Assembly: GCA_046292445.1 (NCBI GenBank)
Contig: JBKBQT010000028.1
Span: 1-36,091 of the forward strand
DNA: 36,091 nt
Reading direction: 5' to 3'
DNA from: CALIZF01 sp046292445
GTDB taxonomy: Bacteria > Pseudomonadota > Alphaproteobacteria > Rhodobacterales > Rhodobacteraceae
Part shown: positions 1-7,738 of the stretch, one piece after another
How positions within the stretch are numbered: position 1 is the stretch's first letter
Layout: every line of letters starts with the position of its first letter
Notes under the pieces: generated by a model
What the model was told of the DNA's origin: nothing
Seen by the model: the letters and a program-made list of their open reading frames with translations, nothing else
Database searches by the model: none
Program-made: the position numbers and the translations under genes

Positions 1-10
1 CGGGGCCCCG

Positions 11-874
11 ATGACAGCCGGTCAGCCGAACGCGGGACGGATCGAGGTCCGGATCGACGCCGAGGAGGCAAGCCGGGCGCGGCTGCGCCGCATCGAGAAT
101 GTGGCGAAGTGGGTTCTGCCCTTTCTTGTTCTCGCGGTCGGGCTAGTGGTCTGGGACCGGATCGTGGCATGGAACAACATCCCCCATTACATCCTGCCCT
201 CGCCGGGACGGGTGCTGCAGACGCTGATCGCTGATTGGCCGATGCTGCTGGACGCGCTGCTGGTCACGCTGCAGATCACGCTGATGGCGCTGGCGGTGGC
301 GGTGATCGGGGGGGTAGGTCTTGCCGTCCTCTTCACCCAGTCGAAATGGGCGGAGATGAGCTTCTACCCCTATGCGGTGATCCTGCAGGTCACGCCCGTG
401 GTCTCGATCGCGCCGCTGATCTTCATCTATGTCGAAAGCCGCACCGTGGGGCTGCTTCTTTGCGCCTGGATCGTCGCGTTCTTTCCCATCCTGGCGAACA
501 CGACACTGGGCCTCAACTCGGCCGATCACAACCTGCGCGACATGTTCCGCATCTATGGCGCGACGCGCTGGCAGCGGCTGCGCTATCTGCAGCTGCCCTC
601 GGCACTGCCGTATTTCCTCGGCGGGCTGCGCATCGCGGGGGGCCTGAGCCTGATCGGTGCGGTGGTGGCGGAATATGTGGCGGGCACGGGCGGCATCGGG
701 TCGGGCCTTGCGTTCCGCATCCTCGAGGCGGGCTACCGCCTCAACATCCCGCGGATGTTCGCGGCGCTGCTGCTGATCGCGGCCTCGGGGGTTGTCATCT
801 TCGCCGGCCTGTCGTTCCTGAGCCATATGCTGCTGCGCAAATGGCACGAAAGCGCGATCAAGCGGGAAACATGA
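11..874 (+). CDS. ABC transporter permease, NitT/TauT (SsuC-like) family
   Basis: This is the membrane subunit of an ABC importer and should form the channel with an ATPase and a periplasmic binding protein that lie outside the window. The 287-residue protein has a cytoplasmic N-terminus of about 35 residues and then about six hydrophobic helices. The ATPase-contacting EAA loop is visible near residues 178-200 (FRIYGATRWQRLRYLQLP). Length and loop fit the SsuC/TauC group, which imports sulfonates, nitrate, taurine, or pyrimidine and thiamine precursors. The start at 11 lies in a CGATGA context, so an upstream gene may end at 14 in an ATGA overlap. The stop overlaps the next start by 4 bases. 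The substrate is unknown; the adjacent deaminase-like gene suggests a nitrogen-containing ring compound (inference). Confidence 0.9.
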   Translation: MTAGQPNAGRIEVRIDAEEASRARLRRIENVAKWVLPFLVLAVGLVVWDRIVAWNNIPHYILPSPGRVLQTLIADWPMLLDALLVTLQITLMALAVAVIGGVGLAVLFTQSKWAEMSFYPYAVILQVTPVVSIAPLIFIYVESRTVGLLLCAWIVAFFPILANTTLGLNSADHNLRDMFRIYGATRWQRLRYLQLPSALPYFLGGLRIAGGLSLIGAVVAEYVAGTGGIGSGLAFRILEAGYRLNIPRMFAALLLIAASGVVIFAGLSFLSHMLLRKWHESAIKRET

Positions 875-2157
875 ACGATTTCATCACCTTACCCGCGGCG
901 CCTGCGGTGCGCCTGACGCAGGCGACCGTGCCCGGCTGGCTGCTGGGCAGCGGCGAAAGCCTCGTGCGCGCCGATCTGGCGCTCGCGGGCGCGCATCTGG
1001 CCGATCCGGCGGCGCTCGCGGATGCCCCGGCGGTGGACCTGCGGGGGGCCATGGTGTTCCCCTGCTTCATCGACATGCACACTCATCTCGACAAGGGGCA
1101 TATCTGGCCGCGCAGCCCGAACCCGGACGGCAGCTTCATGGGCGCGCTCGCCACGGTGTCGGACGATCGCACGGCCCGCTGGACGGCCGAGGATGTCGCG
1201 GCCCGCGCCGATTTCGCCCTGCGCTGCGCCTTTGCGCATGGCACGCGGGCGATCCGCACCCATCTCGACAGCATCCCGCCACAGGATGCGATCACCTGGC
1301 CGGTGTTCGAGCGGCTTCGCCGCGACTGGGCCGGGCGGATCGAGCTTCAGGGCGCGTGCCTCGTCGGCGCCGAGGGGGTGGAGCCTTCGGGGGACGGCGC
1401 CTTTGCCCTGACGGCTGACATCGTCGCGGCGAGCGGCGGGGTGCTCGGCATGGTCACCTACCCGTTGCCCGATCTCGAGGGCCGGCTGCGCGCCTTCTTC
1501 CGCCTTGCCGCCGACCGTGGGCTCGCGGCCGATTTCCACACAGATGAAACGCTCGATCCGACATCCAACACCCTGCGCCTGATCGCGCAGACGGTGCTCG
1601 AGACGGGGTTCGACGCGCCGGTCACGGTCGGGCATTGCTGCTCGCTTTCGACCATGACCGAGGGCGAGGCACTTGACACGCTCGATCTTGTGGCGCGGGC
1701 CGGGATCGGCATGGTCAGCCTGCCGATGTGCAACCTCTACCTGCAGGACCGCGCGCCCCGCCGCACCCCGCGCCACCGCGGCATCACGCTCGTGCACGAG
1801 GCCAAGGCGCGCGGGATCAGCGTCGCCTTCGCCTCGGACAACACGCGCGATCCGTTCTATGCCTACGGCGATCTCGACATGCTCGAGGTGATGCGCGAGG
1901 CGGCGCGGATCGGGCATCTGGACCACGCCGACCGCGACTGGACGCGCGCCGTGCTCGCCAATCCGGCGGCGCAATGCGGCCTGGCGGCGCCAAGCCTCGC
2001 CCCCGGGGCGCCGGCCGACCTCGTCATCACCCGCGCCCGGAACTGGACCGAGCTTTTCGCCCGCCCGCAGTCCGACCGCGTGGTGATCCGTGCGGGGCGC
2101 GCCATCGACCGCACGCTGCCTGATTACGCCGAACTTGACCCGTTGATGAGAGTCTGA
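871..2157 (+). CDS. Amidohydrolase, cytosine deaminase (CodA)-like
   Basis: A 428-residue metal-dependent hydrolase of the amidohydrolase superfamily, nearest in pattern to cytosine deaminase. Such enzymes remove an amino group from, or open, a nitrogen ring. The metal and active-site series is intact: H70 and H72 in FIDMHTHLDKGHIW, a second His in RTHLDS, DFHTDETLDP, VTVGHCCSLS, and the late Asp of FASDNTRDPFYAYGD. The start is the ATG overlapping the permease stop (ATGA); further upstream the same frame overlaps the permease gene and is only antisense-like noise. It is translationally coupled on both sides, since its stop shares one base with the next start. Whether it acts on cytosine, creatinine-like or other substrates cannot be told from sequence. 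Confidence 0.88.
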   Translation: MNDFITLPAAPAVRLTQATVPGWLLGSGESLVRADLALAGAHLADPAALADAPAVDLRGAMVFPCFIDMHTHLDKGHIWPRSPNPDGSFMGALATVSDDRTARWTAEDVAARADFALRCAFAHGTRAIRTHLDSIPPQDAITWPVFERLRRDWAGRIELQGACLVGAEGVEPSGDGAFALTADIVAASGGVLGMVTYPLPDLEGRLRAFFRLAADRGLAADFHTDETLDPTSNTLRLIAQTVLETGFDAPVTVGHCCSLSTMTEGEALDTLDLVARAGIGMVSLPMCNLYLQDRAPRRTPRHRGITLVHEAKARGISVAFASDNTRDPFYAYGDLDMLEVMREAARIGHLDHADRDWTRAVLANPAAQCGLAAPSLAPGAPADLVITRARNWTELFARPQSDRVVIRAGRAIDRTLPDYAELDPLMRV

Positions 2158-3554
2158 TGCACGCCAGTTCCGCCGCCGCCCTCGCCGCCCTGTCGCATCT
2201 CGAAACCGATGCCAACCCGGCCTCCGTGCGGGCCAAGAGCCGCGATTTCTTCTGGTATTCCCCGGTGCTCAAGGCCCGGCTCGACCATCTGTCGGGCGAT
2301 TTCGTCGTCGCGCCCTGGTCAGAGGCCGAGGTGATCGAGGTCTTGCGGACCTGCCATGCCCATGACGTGCCGGTGACGGTGCGCGGGGCGGGGACGGGCA
2401 ATTACGGGCAGGCGATGCCGCTGGCGGGCGGCTGCGTGATGCATATGAAGAACATGACGGCGATCCGCCAGATCACCCCCGGCCGGGTCGTCTGCGAGCC
2501 GGGCATTCTCATCAAGGATCTCGACACCGCCCTGCGCGCCGAGGGCCAGGAACTCAGGATGCATCCCTCGACCTGGGCGACCGCGACCATCGGCGGGTTC
2601 ATCGCCGGCGGGTCGGGCGGCATCGGCTCGGTCACCTGGGGGGCGCTGCGCGATCCGGGCAACATCATCCGGCTGCGCGCCGTGACGATGGAGGCCGCGC
2701 CGCGGGTGATCGAATTCCACGGCACCGACCTGCACCGCATCAGCCATGCCTATGGCACCAACGGTGTCATCACCGAGATCGAGATGCCGCTGGCGCCGGC
2801 CTATGACTGGATCGAGGCCTTCGTGACCTTCACGGATTTCGACATCGCGGCGCGTTACGCGATGGACCTCGCCAACGAGGACGGCATCCTGAAGAAACTG
2901 GTGACGGTGATGGAGGCGCCGACGGCGAAGGACTATTTCCAGCGTGTCGCCCCGCATGTCGGCGCGGGCGACCATATCCTCGCCCTGATGATCGCGCCCC
3001 ATTCGTCGGACGCCTGGGAGGCGCATCTGGCCGCCTACCCTGGCCGGATCGTCTATCGCTCGGACCGGCCGCTGGTCTGGGATCGCGAACCGGGGCATGT
3101 GTTCGAATATACCTGGAACCACACCACGCTGCGCGCGCTCAAGGTCGATCCGGCCGTCACCTACCTTCAGGTGGCCTATCCCTATCCGTCCTTTCACGAA
3201 ACCGTCGCCAAGGTGCGCGCAGCCTTCCCGGGCGAGCTGCTCCAGCATCTCGAGGTGATGCGTTACCGGGGCAAGTGCTATTTCGCGGGCCTCAGCCTTG
3301 TGAAGTTCACCACCGAAGCGCGGCTCGACGAGATCGTGCAGATGCACGAGGCGATGGGCGCGCCGATCTGGAACCCGCATCGCTATACGCTCGAGGAAGG
3401 CGGGCGGCAGACGGTCGATGACCTTCAGCTCGCCTTCAAGCGCGAGGCCGACCCCAAGGGCCTTCTCAACCCCGGCAAGATGATCGCCTGGGACGCGCCC
3501 GATTTCGACTACAAGGGCGTCTACGTCTACAAGGGCATGCGGGCGGCGGAATGA
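2157..3554 (+). CDS. FAD-binding oxidase/dehydrogenase (GlcD / FAD_binding_4 family)
   Basis: A 465-residue flavoprotein of the VAO/GlcD type that oxidises an alcohol, hydroxy-acid or similar substrate. The FAD domain is recognisable at residues 50-190: VTVRGAGTGNYGQAMPLAGG, then an EPG turn, and a glycine-rich GGFIAGGSGGIGSVTWG segment. The C-terminus carries the usual NPGKMI signature. No signal peptide is visible, so it is cytoplasmic. It follows the amidohydrolase by a 1-base TGATG overlap and is probably the second catabolic step of the same pathway (inference). The neighbouring flavodoxin-fold reductases could pass electrons on or protect against quinone by-products, but nothing in the sequence proves this. 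Confidence 0.88.
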   Translation: MHASSAAALAALSHLETDANPASVRAKSRDFFWYSPVLKARLDHLSGDFVVAPWSEAEVIEVLRTCHAHDVPVTVRGAGTGNYGQAMPLAGGCVMHMKNMTAIRQITPGRVVCEPGILIKDLDTALRAEGQELRMHPSTWATATIGGFIAGGSGGIGSVTWGALRDPGNIIRLRAVTMEAAPRVIEFHGTDLHRISHAYGTNGVITEIEMPLAPAYDWIEAFVTFTDFDIAARYAMDLANEDGILKKLVTVMEAPTAKDYFQRVAPHVGAGDHILALMIAPHSSDAWEAHLAAYPGRIVYRSDRPLVWDREPGHVFEYTWNHTTLRALKVDPAVTYLQVAYPYPSFHETVAKVRAAFPGELLQHLEVMRYRGKCYFAGLSLVKFTTEARLDEIVQMHEAMGAPIWNPHRYTLEEGGRQTVDDLQLAFKREADPKGLLNPGKMIAWDAPDFDYKGVYVYKGMRAAE

Positions 3555-3595
3555 CCGGCGCGGCCCGAGCTCGGCGGCTGCTCCGCGTCACGCCA

Positions 3596-3610
3596 CGGGG
3601 CGCTGCCCCG
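3596..3610. repeat. Small GC palindrome, possible degenerate extragenic repeat
   Basis: A 6-bp stem (CGGGGC / GCCCCG) with a GCT loop lies in the 91-base gap between the FAD oxidase and the next gene, followed by CGGACCGAGAGT. Similar GGGGC-NNN-GCCCC elements followed by an ACC/GAG string are common between genes in Rhodobacteraceae, so it may be a decayed copy. It could also weaken transcription read-through. No T-run follows it. Confidence 0.4.
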
Positions 3611-3645
3611 GACCGAGAGTCTTCGCGGGTGCGGAGCGGCCCGGC

Positions 3646-4227
3646 ATGACGCGCGCGCTCGTCCTGTTCGCCCATCCTTGCGACGAGAGCTTTTCGGCCG
3701 CGCTGCATCGCGCGGTGGTCGGCACGCTGCGCGCGCGCGGCTGGGATGTGGACGATTGCGACCTCAATGCCGAAGGGTTCAGCCCGGTGCTGACGGCCGC
3801 CGAGCGCCGGGCCTATCACGACACGCAAAGCAATGCCGCGCCGGTCGCGGGCTATGTGGACCGGCTGCGTGCGGCCGAGGCGCTGGTGCTGGTCTTTCCG
3901 GTCTGGAACTTCGGCTTTCCGGCGATCCTCAAGGGGTTCTTCGACCGGGTGTTCCTGCCCGGCGTGTCGTTCCGGCTGGAGGATGGGAAAGTGCGGCCGA
4001 ACCTGCGCAACATCCGCCGGCTGGCGGCGGTGACGACCTATGGCGGCACGCGGATGCGGGCGGTTCTGGCGGGCGATCCGCCGCGTCATGTGGTGACGCG
4101 GGCGGTCTGGCATGTCTGCCGGCCCGAGCGGATGCGCTACCTTGCGCTCTATGACATGAACCGGGCGACGGATGCGCGGCGGGCGACGTTCCTCGCGCGG
4201 GTGACGGGCGAGATGGGGCGGCTGTAA
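3646..4227 (+). CDS. NAD(P)H-dependent oxidoreductase, flavodoxin-like fold (first copy)
   Basis: A 193-residue protein of the Flavodoxin_2/NQO1-MdaB-KefF family, which uses FMN or FAD and NAD(P)H to reduce quinones or similar acceptors by two electrons. The N-terminal beta strand and phosphate loop are seen as LVLFAHPCDESFSAALH. The core signature PVWNFGFPAILKGFFDRVF is at about residues 85-103. A GGAG motif about 9 bases upstream supports the start at 3646. Its stop overlaps the start of a second, clearly related gene by one base. It belongs to the end of the catabolic operon, although the 91-base gap before it could hold its own promoter. Confidence 0.88.
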   Translation: MTRALVLFAHPCDESFSAALHRAVVGTLRARGWDVDDCDLNAEGFSPVLTAAERRAYHDTQSNAAPVAGYVDRLRAAEALVLVFPVWNFGFPAILKGFFDRVFLPGVSFRLEDGKVRPNLRNIRRLAAVTTYGGTRMRAVLAGDPPRHVVTRAVWHVCRPERMRYLALYDMNRATDARRATFLARVTGEMGRL

Positions 4228-4841
4228 TGCGGGCGCTGGTGGTCTATTGCCATCCGATGGCCGGGAGTTTCACGGCGGCGGTGCGCGATCTTGTTCTGGC
4301 GCGGCTGGCCGCGGCGGGGGCCGAGGTGCGGCTGCGCGATCTTTACGCCGAGGGCTTCCAGCCGGTGCTGACGGCCGAGGAATGGTCGGGCTATCTCGAC
4401 AGCCCCGCCAATGCGGCGCCGGTCGCGGGCCCGGTGGCCGACCTGCGCTGGTGCGATACGCTGATCTTCGTCTATCCGACCTGGTGGTACGGGCTTCCGG
4501 CGATTCTCAAGGGTTGGCTCGACCGGGTGATGCTGCCCGAGGTGGCGTTCCTGATGCCCGATGCCGCCAACCGGACGATCCGCCCGGGGCTTTTGCATAT
4601 CCGGCGGCTCGGGGTGTTCACCACCTGCGGCGCGTCCTGGTGGCTGACGCGGATCATCGGGGCGCCGGGGCGGCGGACGCTGATGCGCGGGGTGGGGGTT
4701 CTCTGCCATCCGCGGCGGCGCACGGCCTTTTGCGCGCATTACCTTATGGACAGTTCGACCGATGCCAGCCGCGCGGCGCATCTGGCGCGGGTGGGGCGGG
4801 CGATGGACCGGCTCTTGCGGCCGTGGCGCGCAGGGCGATGA
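4227..4841 (+). CDS. NAD(P)H-dependent oxidoreductase, flavodoxin-like fold (second copy)
   Basis: A 204-residue paralogue of the gene just upstream. The two share the same series of blocks: LVVYCHPMAGSFTAAV near the N-terminus, then LYAEGFQPVLTAEE, then a PTWWYGLPAILKGWLDRVMLP core matching PVWNFGFPAILKGFFDRVF. The first copy has Asn-Phe where this one has Trp-Tyr in the flavin-proximal loop, so acceptor or substrate may differ. Coupled start (TAATG). It is the last gene of the plus-strand operon and faces the convergent MarR gene only 22 bases away. Confidence 0.88.
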   Translation: MRALVVYCHPMAGSFTAAVRDLVLARLAAAGAEVRLRDLYAEGFQPVLTAEEWSGYLDSPANAAPVAGPVADLRWCDTLIFVYPTWWYGLPAILKGWLDRVMLPEVAFLMPDAANRTIRPGLLHIRRLGVFTTCGASWWLTRIIGAPGRRTLMRGVGVLCHPRRRTAFCAHYLMDSSTDASRAAHLARVGRAMDRLLRPWRAGR

Positions 4842-4863
4842 CGCGCCGCGACGGGCGCAGGTG

Positions 4864-5355
4864 TCATCCGTTGGGATCGGTCGCGGCGAAAAGCTTGGCG
4901 AGCACGCGGCGGAATACCGCATATTCCTGTGCCGTCATGGCGGACAGCAGCCGTTCCTCGACCTCCTGCGCCTGCGGGCTGATCGCGCGGGTGATGCGAA
5001 GCCCCTCGTCCGTTACGGTGACGACGACGCGGCGCTTGTCGGCCGGGTCCTGCTCGACCGTGATGAGGCCCAGATCGGCCAGCCGCCCCTGCGCGCGGCT
5101 GACCCTGGCCGGGTCCATCGCGGTGTGGCGCACCAGTTCCAGCGACGAGCAGGGCGAATGGTAGACCAGCGTGGCGAGGATCCGCCATTCGGGGATGTGC
5201 AGGTTGAATTCGGTCTCGATCAGGCGGGCCACCGCCTGGCTGACGCGGTTGGCGACGACGGCGAGCTGGAAGGGGAGGAATTCGTCCAGCCGGACGGTGG
5301 TTTCCTCTGCGCTGTGGCGCCGCTCCGTGTCCTGCATCCCGCCCGTCCCGGTCAC
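4864..5355 (-). CDS. MarR-family transcriptional regulator
   Basis: A 163-residue winged-helix regulator with the MarR layout: N-terminal dimerisation helices (QLAVVANRVSQAVARLIE), a recognition helix region (DPARVSRAQGRLADLGLI) and the wing with the DPADKRRVVVTVT signature. It is likely to respond to a small aromatic or catabolic ligand and to regulate the operon of which it is the last gene (inference). The GTG at 5355 overlaps the HAD stop as GTGA, a pattern used repeatedly in this window. An ATG at 5337 would remove six residues and is the alternative start. It has no obvious promoter of its own. Confidence 0.9.
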   Translation of the reverse strand: MTGTGGMQDTERRHSAEETTVRLDEFLPFQLAVVANRVSQAVARLIETEFNLHIPEWRILATLVYHSPCSSLELVRHTAMDPARVSRAQGRLADLGLITVEQDPADKRRVVVTVTDEGLRITRAISPQAQEVEERLLSAMTAQEYAVFRRVLAKLFAATDPNG

Positions 5356-6002
5356 AGCCCCAACAACCGCGCCGCGGCGGCGAAGCCGGCCGCCGGGTCG
5401 CGCACATCGAGATGCACGACCTTCATCCCGACCGCAAGCGCCCCGTCGGCGTTGCGCTTCTGGTCATCGACAAAGACCACATCGCCGGCCGCGACCCCGA
5501 GCGCGTCGAGCGCGAGGCGGTAGGCCTCGGGCGCGGGCTTGAGGATGCCGGTATGGGTGCCGTCGATGACCGCCGCCATGTGCCGCATGACCGGCAGATC
5601 GTCCGCCCAGCCGGGGCCGTAGAACAGCTCCAGCTCGTTCGACAGCACGGCACAGCGCCGCCCCGCCGCAACCGCCCGTCCGACCAGCGCCAGCGCCTCT
5701 GGGCGGAGCAAGTGCTCGGCCGGCATGGTCAGGCGGGTGCGGGTGAGGAAGGTCTGCACCGTCCACCCCGTCTCGCCCAGCGCCTCGGCCACGGATGCAA
5801 CACGCATCGCCCAGTAATCCCGTTCGGTGATCGCGTCCGCCTGCATCGCGGCCCAGAGCCTGTCGCCCACGGGGTCGAACGGGCCCATCCAGTCGAGCGT
5901 TCCCGGCGCCAGACCGAGCGCAATCTCGCTGGCCCGGTGCGTCTCGAACGGGGTTTTCGAGATGACCCCGCCGAAATCGAGCAGCAGGACGGATGCCGCC
6001 AT
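5352..6002 (-). CDS. HAD-superfamily hydrolase (HAD-IA)
   Basis: A 216-residue HAD hydrolase, probably a phosphatase for a small phosphorylated metabolite. Motif I is LLLDFGGVI with nucleophile D9, motif II AVLSNELELF, the lysine in GILKPAPEAY, and motif III VFVDDQKRNADGA. The residue two places after the nucleophile is Gly instead of the Asp that normally acts as general acid; this DxG variant is known in some active HAD-IA phosphatases such as the YihX group. The start is the ATG overlapping the preceding stop (TGATG), because upstream codons belong to the overlapping gene. Its position behind a phosphotransferase suggests it removes or edits the phosphate added there (inference). Confidence 0.88.
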   Translation of the reverse strand: MAASVLLLDFGGVISKTPFETHRASEIALGLAPGTLDWMGPFDPVGDRLWAAMQADAITERDYWAMRVASVAEALGETGWTVQTFLTRTRLTMPAEHLLRPEALALVGRAVAAGRRCAVLSNELELFYGPGWADDLPVMRHMAAVIDGTHTGILKPAPEAYRLALDALGVAAGDVVFVDDQKRNADGALAVGMKVVHLDVRDPAAGFAAAARLLGL

Positions 6003-7729
6003 CAGCCCGCCCGCTTGAAGATGGTCACGATCCCCCGCGTGCCGTCCACCTCGATGTCGTCGCCTTCCGCGATCGCGGATGTGGCAAGGCCGGTGCCGAC
6101 GACGCAGGGCAGGCCGTATTCGCGGCTCACGATGCTGGCATGGGTGAGCGTGCCGCCGTTGTCGCAGACGCAAGCGGCGATCTTGGTGAAGGCGGGCGTC
6201 CAGGATGGCGCGGTCCCCTCGCAGACGAGGATGTCGCCGGGGTTCAGCAGATGCAGCGCGCCGGGGTTGTGCATCACCCGCGCCCGGCCCCGCGCCACCC
6301 CGCGCGATGCGGGGACGCCGCGAAGCTCGCGCACTTCGGCGCCTGCCCGCTGCGCGGCGAGGAAATGGCGATGCAGGCCCACGATCTCGATCAGGATCGG
6401 GTCGCCGACCGCCTCGGGCACGGTGCCGAGCACCTTGGGCATCCGTTTGCGCAGGCCGAGCCAGTGGTCGTAATAGGCGCGGCGGTCGGCGACGAGGGGG
6501 CGATAGTGCGACCAGGGCCGCGCGCCCTGCGCCGCCTCGACGAGCTCGGTGTGAAACAGGAACACCCCGTCCTCGGGGTCGTCCGCGCCGCAGGCGGCGG
6601 CGATGGCCAGCGCCGCCTTGCGCTGCGGGATGGTCGCCTGCATGTCGATGAGGGTGTTGTGATCCTCGTTCCACCAGCTGAAATTGGCTGACCGGCAGGT
6701 GGCGAGGGCGGCATCGAAGGCCGCCTGTTCGCCCCGCGACAGGCGGCTGCGCGCCCGGTCCACCGCCGCGTCCCGCTCGCGCGCCGCCTCGGCGAGGCCG
6801 CCGGCGAAGTCATGCGCGACCGGCTTGCGCAGGAAGGTGGCGAGCATGTCGAGCACCGGCGCCGGATCCTCGATCCAGGGCCGCTCGAGCGGATCGGCGA
6901 TGCCGTTGGTGCGCCAGCCGCGCCGCGCAAGGAAGGCATCGAACCGCGCGAGCCAGGCCGAGCCGTTCGGCCCTGCCCCATCCAGCGCCGCGCGCACCCC
7001 GCCGCCCGTCGCGGCCATCAGCGCATCGGCCACGCCAAGGTCGCGGGCATCCTGCGCGAGGGCCCAGAGCTCCATGTCCGTCTCGATGATCTTGGTCTTT
7101 TCGCCCTGCAGGAACTTGGCGATCTCGCCCGGTTCGATCTTCAGCTCGCTGCACAGCCCGTAGAACCCGGCGTAATTGGCGAGCAGCGGATACATCAGCC
7201 CGAAGTGGACGCACCAGGCGAATTTCTGGAAGGCGCGGGCGTCGGTAGCGAATTGCGCAAGGTCCGCGCGGCTAGGCCTGGCAGTGTCGAAATCGCGGAA
7301 ATAGGCGAACCCGGCTTCGAGTTCCGCCGCACGTTTCGCCCAGATCACATGAAAGTTGTTCAGGAAATCGCCAAGGTCATGGCCGATGCGCAGGCTGCGG
7401 AACCCAGGCTCCCACTCGGACCGCAACAGCGCCTCGCCGCCATAGGCATGCGTGCCGGCGAACCGCAGCGCAAGGCCGTTGGACGGCGGGAGCGGCAGCG
7501 TCGTGGCCGCAAGCTGCGTCGCATAGGCATAGCCGTCCTCGAAATAGGACATGCCGAGCGGGGTCGATCCCTTGGGCCAGTGGAAATCGAGGAACCAGAA
7601 CCGCGCCTCGTCCTCGGGGCGAAAGCGGGACACCGGCTCGGCGATCCAGGGGCTGTCGAAGAAGCGCGGCTCCCACCCCGGATAGCCCGTGTCGCGCGCG
7701 AATTCGTCGAGGGGGATGACGGTGCTCAT
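6002..7729 (-). CDS. PEP-utilising enzyme, phosphohistidine (swivel) subunit; PpsA-like
   Basis: A 575-residue protein corresponding to the central and C-terminal parts of a PEP-synthase-like enzyme without the ATP-grasp domain. The swivel domain occupies about residues 455-575 and carries the catalytic histidine H530 in GGTLTHASIVSREYGLP, preceded by ILVCEGTAPSWTPAF. The long helical N-terminal region starts with FWFLDFHWPKGSTPLG, which resembles the substrate-binding part of rifampicin phosphotransferase and phenylphosphate synthase. The ATP-binding partner is encoded two genes upstream in the operon. In phenylphosphate synthase of Thauera the same work is split between about 70 kDa (PpsA, with the His) and 40 kDa (PpsB) proteins. 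The phosphate acceptor is unknown. It ends in a 1-base overlap with the HAD gene. Confidence 0.85.
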   Translation of the reverse strand: MSTVIPLDEFARDTGYPGWEPRFFDSPWIAEPVSRFRPEDEARFWFLDFHWPKGSTPLGMSYFEDGYAYATQLAATTLPLPPSNGLALRFAGTHAYGGEALLRSEWEPGFRSLRIGHDLGDFLNNFHVIWAKRAAELEAGFAYFRDFDTARPSRADLAQFATDARAFQKFAWCVHFGLMYPLLANYAGFYGLCSELKIEPGEIAKFLQGEKTKIIETDMELWALAQDARDLGVADALMAATGGGVRAALDGAGPNGSAWLARFDAFLARRGWRTNGIADPLERPWIEDPAPVLDMLATFLRKPVAHDFAGGLAEAARERDAAVDRARSRLSRGEQAAFDAALATCRSANFSWWNEDHNTLIDMQATIPQRKAALAIAAACGADDPEDGVFLFHTELVEAAQGARPWSHYRPLVADRRAYYDHWLGLRKRMPKVLGTVPEAVGDPILIEIVGLHRHFLAAQRAGAEVRELRGVPASRGVARGRARVMHNPGALHLLNPGDILVCEGTAPSWTPAFTKIAACVCDNGGTLTHASIVSREYGLPCVVGTGLATSAIAEGDDIEVDGTRGIVTIFKRAG

Positions 7730-7738
7730 GGGCTCTCC

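Noticed and set aside
1..14. End of an upstream gene in an ATGA overlap
   Set aside because: Only four codons would be visible, too few to support a gene call.
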